From contig CAJULV010000086.1 in the NCBI GenBank assembly GCA_910587555.1, positions 1 to 11,184 on the forward strand: DNA of 11,184 bases, given 5' to 3'. Made by a program: the position numbers and the translations under genes. Source of the stretch: an uncultured Acetatifactor sp. (lineage in GTDB: Bacteria > Bacillota > Clostridia > Lachnospirales > Lachnospiraceae). Shown piece after piece: positions 1-5,729 of the stretch (its first letter is position 1; each line of letters starts with the position of its first letter). The notes under the pieces were generated by a model. That model was not told where the DNA came from. It saw nothing but the letters and a program-made list of their open reading frames with translations, and did no database searches.

Positions 1-2
1 CA

Positions 3-300
3 AATGTGCGGTTTATGACTTATGCGGAATACTGGATAAGGCAGTCAGTACAGCGATTTTAGCCTTGAAGATGAAACAATAGATAAAATGTATGCCGAAC
101 GCTCTAAAAGCCAATTATGGAGCATTGTGGAGCGTTACACAACCGACAGAGAGAACAGCATAATAAAAGAGATATTCATAAATAATCGGACTATGGCAGC
201 AGTGGCCAGAGAACAGGGTGTAACCAGGTTTCTTTTTGGAACGAATCAAGGGCATCTGCATTTTACAGACATCTTTTAATGCGGTTCTATGTAATGATTA
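3..300 (+). pseudogene. Sigma-70-like factor remnant (region 2.4 and region 4 fragments)
   Basis: This is the wreck of an RNA polymerase sigma-70-like factor. Bases 3-59 read N-V-R-F-M-T-Y-A-E-Y-W-I-R-Q-S-V-Q-R, the typical end of region 2 (F-x-T-Y-A-x-x-W-I-R-Q). A stop follows at 60-62, but another frame (from about 43, no start codon needed) carries on with an L-W-S-I-V-E-R-Y stretch, then T-x-R-E-x-x-I-I-K-E and G-V-T-R, matching the start of region 4. The rest of the region 4 helix-turn-helix is recognisable only in a third frame after about 222 (E-S-R-A-S-A-F-Y-R-H-L). Region 3 is missing altogether. So there is one internal deletion with a frame change and one further frameshift, and the gene also runs off the left edge. 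Such factors are common in Clostridia mobile elements. The family reading is from motifs by eye; the broken state is direct. Confidence 0.62.
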
Positions 301-308
301 TCACTTAT

Positions 309-600
309 ACTTAGAAAATTCTGAGAAATCTGTCAGCCGTTTTTTAAAAATAAGGATTTACACTCCCATAAAATCCGATCCTGGCTTCATTCTTCGGAAA
401 AAACGGAAGCAGCGGAACCTTTTGCGCGGAAAGTGAACGAAATTTGCGGTCTCTATCAAAGTGCCCGGGAAGGTGCACACATTGTTTCCACGGATGAAAT
501 GACCAGGATACAGGCGCTGGAACATAATATCCTGACAAACTCCAGACGAGTATTTCAAGCCCATAGAGCCACAAAGGGCAGCAGTCTATTACTTCCCTGA
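309..600 (+). pseudogene. IS630-family transposase remnant
   Basis: Two frames joined at the T6A5 run (about 339-349) give a recognisable stretch of an IS630/Tc1-type DDE transposase. The first frame reads S-V-S-R-F-L-K, the end of the helix-turn-helix, and the second continues D-L-H-S-H-K-I-R-S-W-L. Next come a K-V-N-E-I-C-x-L-Y-Q segment and then S-T-D-E-M-T-R-I-Q-A-L-E at about 475-520, which is the family's first catalytic aspartate motif (x-x-D-E-M-T-G-I-Q-A-L-E). The frame ends at a TGA at 598-600 with none of the remaining DDE core present. The catalytic Asp is there, but the protein is truncated at both ends and frameshifted, so it cannot transpose. I could not see terminal inverted repeats. 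Confidence 0.75.
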
Positions 601-625
601 CTGTTTGCATTAACGGAAATTTTTC

Positions 626-654
626 TTGAATTTATCAGGGGATTATGCTATATT
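626..654 (+). promoter_or_regulatory. Sigma-A type promoter of the small RNA
   Basis: TTGAAT at 626-631 and TATATT at 649-654 are separated by exactly 17 bases, and TG at 646-647 makes an extended -10. Transcription would begin near 661 and run into the RNA described next. The placement directly before a structured RNA with its own hairpin end makes a real promoter likely. Confidence 0.55.
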
Positions 655-660
655 ATAGAT

Positions 661-757
661 TTAAGAGAGGATACAACCGCCCACAAAGTGGTTGACCTCC
701 GAGATAAGTTTTTAAGCCCACCTAGACCGCCAAGTACAAGGTAGGCTCATTTATTTT
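661..757 (+). ncRNA. RatA-like antisense RNA antitoxin candidate (type I toxin-antitoxin)
   Basis: This stretch resembles the antitoxin RNA found opposite 'putative holin-like toxin' genes in Firmicutes. It holds a hairpin with arms CAACC (674-678) and GGTTG (690-694), or alternatively CCAC/GTGG inside it, then a TGACCTCCGAG stretch. A closing hairpin has arms GCCCACC (716-722) and GGTAGGC (740-746; one U-G pair), followed by the T-rich TCATTTATTTT that fits a Rho-independent terminator. It has its own promoter at 626-654 and faces the hydrophobic mini-ORF at 773-865, so the transcripts would overlap at their 3' ends as in txpA/ratA. The structure is seen directly. The family assignment rests on memory of this recurring element, and function is inferred. 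Confidence 0.5.
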
Positions 758-772
758 CGCTTGTTGTTTCTA

Positions 773-865
773 TCAATAGGCAAGCAGCGCAATCAGAAAG
801 TTACCATAGCGTAAAACAGTTTCACATAGTTCTTTTGCCGTTTGATCGGAAAAATCCACTGACAC
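773..865 (-). pseudogene. Holin-like type I toxin peptide, probably degraded
   Basis: The minus strand encodes 30 residues from a GTG at 865. They end in V-L-R-Y-G-N-F-L-I-A-L-L-A-Y, close to the F-G-T-F-L-I-A-L-L-T-Y core of Firmicutes putative holin-like toxins, which are short membrane peptides of about 30-40 residues. There is no in-frame ATG, no Shine-Dalgarno sequence before the GTG, and an in-frame stop (TGA) lies just upstream. The charged tail usual after the membrane segment is absent. I therefore think the 5' end has been lost by recombination next to the gene at 1016. The family would depolarise the membrane unless silenced by the antisense RNA. The alternative is a chance hydrophobic ORF, made less likely by the matching RNA element beside it. 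Confidence 0.42.
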
Positions 866-1015
866 ACGTCATATATTTTGTGTTTGGAAGACTGGAAGAG
901 GGTTTCCGGACTTTGGAATTATCCAGGAAGGGGCAAGGAAGAGAGTTGCATGAAAGAGAGATTTTTATATAAGAGAAATGAGCGGAGAGCGGTTACAAAT
1001 CAGGAGGAAAGTCAC

Positions 1016-1936
1016 ATGATGAAGAAGTTGAATGTAACATGGGATGGGATATTTGATTCCACAGGCTATATGTTTTCATTTGCAAAAGCCTTGTGCTGCG
1101 CTGTGAAAAACAGTCCTTTTTCGGGGATGGCAGAAGATATTGTAGCTTCCAGCGGGTTTGCATTCCGCATGTGGGTGTCACCGGATCTCTGCCCCAGCGC
1201 CACCAGCATATGGCAGTTTAACCTGCAGAAAAGTTGTGTGGAAAATGGGGGTCTGCATTGCAATTACATCGAAAGGCTGTGGGGGCAGGAGGAGATTGAG
1301 GAAAAACGGCGTCTGGAGGCGATTGATATAGTCAGACAGAGCATAGGCAGTGGTATTCCCGCCATAAGCTGGGATATCGGTGTGTGCGAGTGGGGGCTGA
1401 TCGTTGGCTATGACGATGAGGCAGAGAAATTTGCGGTGCTGCCCATCACCGGGCAGGAGGAAGAGATGGACTATGCCTGTTTGGGCAAGAGGGAGCTTCC
1501 GATCCTGAATGTGCTGACGGTTTTGGGAAGGGCAGAAAAGACGGAGGAAGATATTGTCAGCAATACCTTGCAAACGGCTCAAAATCATCTGCAGGGAAAG
1601 GAATGGTGTGAAAATGCCAGTGGTCTGGAAGCCTATTCTGCCCTGATTAAGCATCTGGAGGCTGAGGACACAGAGATGGCATGTTCCTGGAATCTGGAGT
1701 ATTTTCTGGGAACTTATGCGCCGCTGAAGTGGTATGCCTGGAAATTTTTTGAAAGCCATGGATTACAGGAGTTGGCGGTGTTGTATAAATCCGTCTATGA
1801 AAATTGGCAGAAAGCATTTGAGATGAAAAAAACGCTGGACATGTCTGTTCAGGAGAACAGGGGATCGCTGGCAGAACTCTTAAAGCAGGCAGAAGCGTGG
1901 GAGCGGAAGGCAGTTTCTTCTCACCTGGGACAATAA
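1016..1936 (+). CDS. Putative BtrH/peptidase-C39-like protein of unknown function
   Basis: The protein has 306 residues. I chose ATG 1016 because AGGAGG (1002-1007) lies just upstream; the reading frame is open back to 878, but those extra residues look non-coding. A second ATG at 1019 is equally possible. There is no signal peptide or membrane segment. The N-terminal part (M-K-K-L-N-V-T-W-D-G-I-F-D-S-T-G-Y, two Cys at 27-28) and the S-W-D-I-G-V-C-E-W-G-L-I-V-G-Y-D-D core at about 118-134 resemble proteins with the BtrH N-terminal fold, a cysteine-peptidase-like family (papain/C39 type) used as acyltransferases or with unknown roles. The C-terminal third (from about residue 180) is helical and Leu/Glu-rich. 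The S-W-D/G-Y-D-D pattern suggests the fold, but I cannot place a full catalytic triad, so activity is unknown. It stands alone, closed by a hairpin at 1989. Confidence 0.6.
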   Translation: MMKKLNVTWDGIFDSTGYMFSFAKALCCAVKNSPFSGMAEDIVASSGFAFRMWVSPDLCPSATSIWQFNLQKSCVENGGLHCNYIERLWGQEEIEEKRRLEAIDIVRQSIGSGIPAISWDIGVCEWGLIVGYDDEAEKFAVLPITGQEEEMDYACLGKRELPILNVLTVLGRAEKTEEDIVSNTLQTAQNHLQGKEWCENASGLEAYSALIKHLEAEDTEMACSWNLEYFLGTYAPLKWYAWKFFESHGLQELAVLYKSVYENWQKAFEMKKTLDMSVQENRGSLAELLKQAEAWERKAVSSHLGQ

Positions 1937-1988
1937 AGCGTTTTTGAGAAAGGTCTAAACTATAGAGGATGTTTGTACCGGAAAATGA

Positions 1989-2022
1989 CAGGGGAATCTT
2001 GAATTTGCGCAAGGTTCCCCTG
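1989..2022 (+). terminator. Hairpin terminator after the 1016-1936 gene
   Basis: The arms CAGGGGAA (1989-1996) and TTCCCCTG (2015-2022) are perfectly complementary, and CTTG/CAAG extend the stem inside. The following TAGTTTGC is only weakly T-rich, so termination may be partial. It lies about 50 bases after the stop of the preceding gene and ahead of a long gap. Confidence 0.55.
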
Positions 2023-2266
2023 TAGTTTGCACTGCTGCCAGCATATAAATATTTTTGCGTAACCCCAGATGATTTATGAATGGATTCAGAAGTTTATTCT
2101 GCACTTTTTGATGAATGGTTCCAGAGATATTGAAATGGAAAGAGGTCTTGGAGCGGGAGTTTTTTGTGGGGAGATTTGGAAAAATTAACAGCTCTACGAT
2201 CCGTAGGTTGCACCGGTGGGAAAGAAGCTGTAAGATGAAATTACATTCAGAAAGAGAGGTACAGCT
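2023..2266. other. Gene-free stretch with one short coding fragment and an inverted repeat
   Basis: A 39-residue open stretch (2069-2188, plus strand) reads M-I-Y-E-W-I-Q-K-F-I-L-H-F-L-M-N-G and looks like the amphipathic end of a larger helical protein, perhaps a TetR-type C terminus. It has no ribosome site and I would not call it a gene. CTACG-ATC-CGTAG at 2194-2206 is an exact 5-3-5 inverted repeat about 60 bases before the next start and could be an operator for that gene, though no clear -35/-10 pair is visible. The ribosome site for the next gene is AGAGAGG at 2253-2259. Confidence 0.35.
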
Positions 2267-2848
2267 ATGAGTTATGTGACGGGGGCAACCATTAAGGAAT
2301 TAAGGGAAAAAAGAAGAATCACCCAGAAGGAACTTTCGGACAAGATCGGTGTCAGCGACAAGACAGTATCAAAATGGGAAACCAGCAAGGGACTTCCGGA
2401 CATAGGAATAATCGAGGAACTGGCAAGGGCTCTGGGGGTGTCTATCGCAGAACTGCTGACAGGAGAGCTCAGAGAAAATGGGAACCAGTCGGCCAATATG
2501 CGGAAGATGTGTTTTTATGTCTGTCCAGTGTGCGGGAATATTATAACCTCAGTGGGACATGGCGCTTTTTCCTGCTGCGGGATTGTTCTGCCGGAGGTGG
2601 AGGCTGAAAAACATGGGGAAGACCACTGTATCTGTGTGGAGACAGTGGACAATGAGTATTGTATAACCATGAGCCATCCCATGGATAAAGGGCATTATAT
2701 TTCTTTTATTGCATACGTGACAACGGACGGGCTGGACTTGGTGAAACTGTATCCAGAGCAGGGAATATCCGTGAGGTTCAGGAAAAAAGGGCATGGCATG
2801 GTCTATGGGTACTGTAACAGGCATGGAATGTTTAAGGTAATGGTTTGA
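2267..2848 (+). CDS. XRE-family regulator fused to desulfoferrodoxin (superoxide reductase)
   Basis: This 193-residue protein has two parts. Residues 5-65 form a Cro/C1-type helix-turn-helix (I-K-E-L-R-E-K-R-R-I-T-Q-K-E-L-S, then S-D-K-T-V-S-K-W-E and G-L-P-D). Residues 86-193 match desulfoferrodoxin. C-P-V-C at 86-89 and C-C-G at 103-105 give the four cysteines of the rubredoxin-like iron centre. His116 (E-K-H), His137 (H-P-M), His143 (H-Y-I-S-F-I), Cys183 and His186 (C-N-R-H-G) reproduce the His4Cys iron site where superoxide is reduced to peroxide. All metal ligands I know of are present. Proteins of this layout occur in Clostridia. A redox- or oxygen-responsive DNA-binding regulator is the natural inference, but whether it is a sensor, an enzyme or both is not shown. 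ATG 2267 follows AGAGAGG. The stop touches the remnant of the transporter gene downstream. Confidence 0.85.
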   Translation: MSYVTGATIKELREKRRITQKELSDKIGVSDKTVSKWETSKGLPDIGIIEELARALGVSIAELLTGELRENGNQSANMRKMCFYVCPVCGNIITSVGHGAFSCCGIVLPEVEAEKHGEDHCICVETVDNEYCITMSHPMDKGHYISFIAYVTTDGLDLVKLYPEQGISVRFRKKGHGMVYGYCNRHGMFKVMV

Positions 2849-3787
2849 AAATATAGGCAACAGTCTGAAAGTACAGCTGATACGCAAAAGCAGCCGCCTG
2901 CCGCTGGTGGTGCGGGAGAGTGCGGAATGCCAGAATCAGATGGAGATCTGCAGCGCCTTTATCGGGGAGATATCCCAGAAAGCCAACAAGGTGCTGCTGA
3001 TTTATCGGTCAGGGATTATGATGGTCTCCATGGTGGGGGCGGTGTCGCTGCTGAGCCCGTGGATTCTTCTGGTTTTGTGCGTGGAACCCTGCCTTCCTTT
3101 TTCAGTCTGATTTACTCCATGAAAAATGCCATAAGGGCGGATCAGGAGCTGGGGGCCAGGAACCGTGTGAGGGGGTATTATGCGGAATTAATGACGGAAG
3201 TTGCGTATGCAAAAGAACTGAAGGCCTATGGACTTTATCCAGTGCTTATAGACAGGTGGGATCAGGAGAGCAGTTTCATAAACCGGGAAAGGCTTCTGCT
3301 GGAGAAGAAAAATGCGGTGCGCCGCCTGGTGCTTCTGCACATGCAGAAGGCAGACGTATCCGACGATCAGATCATCAGGGCGCTGGAGCGTGTGGGACTT
3401 TCCGGTTTATTGAAGGAACTTGGCTATGATCTGGACATTCCACTGGGAAAACTTTTTGAAGACGGAAGAGAACTCTCGGGAGGACAGTGGCAGCGGGTGG
3501 CTTTGGCCCGGGCCCTGCTTGGGGATTCGGAGTATATTTTCCTGGACGAGCCCACCTCTGCGCTGGACCCTATTTCGGAAATTCAGGTTATGGAGGCTTT
3601 TCTGGAAACAACAGTGGGCAGGACGGCGGTGGTGGTGTCCCATCGGATCGGCGTGGCCAGGCGGTGTGACAAAATTCTTGTAATTGATCACCAGCGGGCT
3701 GCCGAATTCGGGACACACGCGGAATTGATGGAGCATCAGGGGCCTTACAGGAAGATGGTGGAACTTCAGGCATCTCTGTATCAGTGA
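2841..3787 (+). pseudogene. ABC exporter half-transporter, first copy, broken
   Basis: This is a TMD-NBD exporter subunit decayed in three ways. (1) Its 5' end is lost: the frame (open from 2841, overlapping the preceding stop) starts at a cytoplasmic-loop-like segment with no TM1-2. (2) The frame changes near 3090-3105: the early frame carries a TM segment (S-M-V-G-A-V-S-L-L-S-P-W-I-L-L-V-L) ending in a stop, and the later frame continues F-F-S-L-I-Y-S-M-K-N and the helical loop to about 3340. (3) An internal deletion joins the end of the membrane domain (L-L-H-M-Q) to the second half of the ATPase, so the Walker A loop is absent. What remains of the ATPase is intact in sequence: L-S-G-G-Q at about 3474-3488, Walker B Y-I-F-L-D-E-P and the H-loop V-S-H-R. 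It cannot bind ATP in its own site. Substrate unknown. It precedes a second half-transporter, so the pair was probably a heterodimer. Confidence 0.8.
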
Positions 3788-3877
3788 CAGTATGGGCAGG
3801 GAAAAGTGCAGGTAATATGCCGGAGAAGTGCACTTCATATAAACTACCTGACATACAGAAGAGACAGGAGACAGAAA

Positions 3878-4678
3878 ATGTATAAAATCTGGAAAACCTT
3901 TCGGTTTACATGGAAATATGGATGGAAAAAGAAACCCTTCGGTTTTGTGCTGCTGACTGTCATAACTTTTCTGATAGGTCTTCTGCTGGTAGCAGGTACC
4001 TGGATCACAAAGGCGGCAGTGGACGCTCTGGGGCAGAGGGATTTATCCTGGCTGCTTTTGGCGCCTGTGCTTCTGGCACTGTTTTTGAAGGAACTGGGAC
4101 TGAATTGCGGTTACTCGGGCATTATGCCGGTGCTGGAAAACAAAGTACGTCAGAATACCGTACAATCCCTTGCGGGCAGGATGTATCGAAAGATCGGGCG
4201 GCTGCCTGTGGGAGTACGGGAACAGGAGGCTGTGCAGGAACGCATCGACCGGGCCGAAAGATTTCTGAATCAGGAATTCGCAATGTTCCAGCTGGAATGC
4301 GCGTTTATTTTCCGGCTCCTGGTCACATGCCTTGGCGCGGCGCTGTCGCTTGCGTACTGGTCGGTGTGGTTTCCGGTGATTACCATTGGGTTGGTGATAC
4401 CGGTTATCTTAATCCGATTGAAAAATAATGAAAACCTCTACCGCATCAACCAGAGACAACAGCGCAGGAAAAGACGCAATGATTATCTGTGCGGCCTGTT
4501 TTTTGACAGAAGTGCATTGGGAGAACTGAGCGCTACAGGGGCAGAGTTTCCTATGATTGACACGGTGGAGGGCACGGCAAAGGAACTCACGGAGGAGCGT
4601 TATGCCCGAAAAAGAATTTTCATCAGGAAACCGAGGGAAGCAGCCGGAAAGCGCAGAACAGATTTGCCCTGGAAGTGA
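3878..4678 (+). CDS. ABC exporter membrane domain, second copy, truncated after TM4
   Basis: This is the membrane part of a second exporter subunit, 266 residues from ATG 3878. I chose that start for the AGGAG at 3866-3870; the frame is open back to 3806 without such a site. Hydrophobic spans lie at about 21-43 (TM1), 57-72 (TM2) and 141-182 (TM3 and TM4). The following cytoplasmic helix has the family pattern (Y-L-C-G-L-F-F-D-R-S-A-L-G-E-L, then G-A-E-F). A full exporter half would continue through TM5 and TM6, about 90 residues. Here the frame instead passes into a basic, non-homologous tail and stops at 4676-4678. The coupling segment to the ATPase (Q-N-R-F-A-L-E-V) appears in the frame of the next ORF, so a deletion plus a frameshift near 4600-4640 split one gene in two. 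Substrate unknown; probably non-functional. Confidence 0.75.
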   Translation: MYKIWKTFRFTWKYGWKKKPFGFVLLTVITFLIGLLLVAGTWITKAAVDALGQRDLSWLLLAPVLLALFLKELGLNCGYSGIMPVLENKVRQNTVQSLAGRMYRKIGRLPVGVREQEAVQERIDRAERFLNQEFAMFQLECAFIFRLLVTCLGAALSLAYWSVWFPVITIGLVIPVILIRLKNNENLYRINQRQQRRKRRNDYLCGLFFDRSALGELSATGAEFPMIDTVEGTAKELTEERYARKRIFIRKPREAAGKRRTDLPWK

Positions 4679-5415
4679 ATGATCTGATCTTTGCCTATCC
4701 TGCTTCTGAGGGGAAACCTGTGCTGAAAAATGTGTCTTTCACGCTGGGGGACGGTGAAACCATTGCTTTTGTGGGACCTAACGGCGGGGGGAAATCTACT
4801 CTCATTTCCCTGCTTCTGGGGCTGTATCCCCTTGATTCAGGCGAGATTAGGATCTATGGGAGGCCGGTGAATGAGATAAGCTGGGAACAGGGGAGGAAAT
4901 GTGCTGCGGTCATTTTCCAGTCATTCCTTAGATATGAAACTACGGTAAAAGACAATATTGTATTGGGAAACATTGCCCAAGCGGACAATCAGGAGTTGAT
5001 GGGTTATGCGGCAAGGCTGTCAACGGCAGAAACATTTTTTGACAGACTGAAAAACGGCGTGGACACGAAGGTAGGCTCAGTGTATGAGGGGGCAGTGAAC
5101 CTTTCAGGGGGACAGTGGCAGAGGCTGGCGGTGGCCAGAGGATTTTTTGCGGATACGCCGCTGCTTTTCCTGGATGAACCTAATGCTGCGGTAGATCCGG
5201 TGACAGAGGTAGAACTTTTTCATCATTACAGAGAGGGGATGAAGGGCAAAGGGGGAATCATTGTTTCCCACAGGCTGGCTGCCCTGCAGAAGGTGGACAG
5301 AATTCTGGTTTTGGAGGCTGGGGAGATTGTGGAGCAGGGAAGCCATAACGAACTGATGGAGCGCAAAGGGCTTTATTATGAAATGTATCTCAAGCAGAAG
5401 AACTGGACTGTGTAG
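4675..5415 (+). CDS. ABC exporter ATPase domain, detached from its membrane domain
   Basis: This 246-residue nucleotide-binding domain is complete: Walker A G-P-N-G-G-G-K-S-T at 34-42, Q-loop V-I-F-Q-S-F, signature L-S-G-G-Q at 143-147, Walker B L-L-F-L-D-E-P at 163-169 and H-loop V-S-H-R at 197-200. It ends with the usual G-S-H-N-E-L-M tail of exporter subunits. The GTG at 4675 overlaps the upstream stop (GTGA), and no good ribosome site precedes it. Coding resemblance runs on upstream in this frame, so the GTG is probably an internal codon of a formerly single TMD-NBD gene. It could still be made by translational coupling and hydrolyse ATP, but with no intact partner in this window its use is doubtful. 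Lys40 and Glu168 are present. Confidence 0.82.
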   Translation: MNDLIFAYPASEGKPVLKNVSFTLGDGETIAFVGPNGGGKSTLISLLLGLYPLDSGEIRIYGRPVNEISWEQGRKCAAVIFQSFLRYETTVKDNIVLGNIAQADNQELMGYAARLSTAETFFDRLKNGVDTKVGSVYEGAVNLSGGQWQRLAVARGFFADTPLLFLDEPNAAVDPVTEVELFHHYREGMKGKGGIIVSHRLAALQKVDRILVLEAGEIVEQGSHNELMERKGLYYEMYLKQKNWTV

Positions 5416-5645
5416 GAAGCGGTGCCCTGCCTGAACACACGCTGCGGAGTTTAGGAAGAGTAAAAGTGTATCATATCAACCGGGGAGGATCTGCAGCTTC
5501 CAGATACGGTGTAAGCATTTGATGGCGTACAGGCAAGAGGAGAGCGAAAGAGAAGCAGGCAGTCAGATGAGCAGGCAGCACTGGAAAGAGGTTTACCCTT
5601 AGATCGGCGCAAGAGAGAAAAAAATATAAAAAATAAATAAAATGT
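5416..5645. other. Gene-free stretch before the flagellin promoter
   Basis: I see no convincing gene on either strand. It is purine-rich on the plus strand (AGGAGAGCG, AAAGAGAAG, GGAAAGAGG) and passes into an A+T-rich block from about 5620. No terminator hairpin is evident after the ATPase gene, so transporter transcription might reach the flagellin. Confidence 0.4.
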
Positions 5646-5646
5646 G

Positions 5647-5673
5647 TAATGTAATAGAAAAAAGAGCCGATAA
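5647..5673 (+). promoter_or_regulatory. Sigma-D/sigma-28 (FliA-type) flagellar promoter
   Basis: TAAT (5647-5650), 15 bases, then GCCGATAA (5666-5673). The -10 is the full sigma-28/sigma-D element and the -35 differs by one base from TAAA. Transcription would start near 5680, giving a leader of about 50 bases. It lies directly before a flagellin start, as expected for a class III flagellar gene. Confidence 0.85.
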
Positions 5674-5681
5674 AATAAAGA

Positions 5682-5723
5682 GAAAGTTTTCAACTTTCAA
5701 ATAGAATAGAAGGATAAGGGGAA
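5682..5723 (+). promoter_or_regulatory. Flagellin mRNA leader: 5' hairpin and ribosome site
   Basis: GAAAGTT (5682-5688) and AACTTTC (5692-5698) form a 7-bp stem with a 3-base loop at the very start of the predicted transcript, which would protect it from 5' decay. AAGGGGAA (5716-5723) is the ribosome site, 6 bases before ATG 5730. AAGGA (5710-5714) and GGGGA (5718-5722) are GGA motifs of the sort CsrA binds in the hag leader of Bacillus. CsrA control is inference only. Confidence 0.5.
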
Positions 5724-5729
5724 CAAAAT

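Noticed and set aside
878..1015. Upstream extension of the BtrH-like gene to an ATG at 878
   Set aside because: The extra 46 residues look random, while AGGAGG sits correctly before ATG 1016.
1178..1759. 193-residue open frame on the minus strand
   Set aside because: It is antisense to the 1016-1936 gene, has no ribosome site or family motif, and its composition looks like a shadow.
2069..2188. 39-residue ORF resembling a TetR C terminus
   Set aside because: Too short, no ribosome site, and the resemblance is only amphipathic helix character; mentioned within the gene-free stretch.
3799..3835. AAGTGCA direct repeat and AGTGCA/TGCACT inverted repeat before the second transporter gene
   Set aside because: Six to seven bases with a long loop and no T-run; likely chance.
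5451..5693. 80-residue minus-strand ORF rich in Phe and Leu
   Set aside because: It is the reverse reading of the A-rich flagellin promoter region, with no ribosome site.
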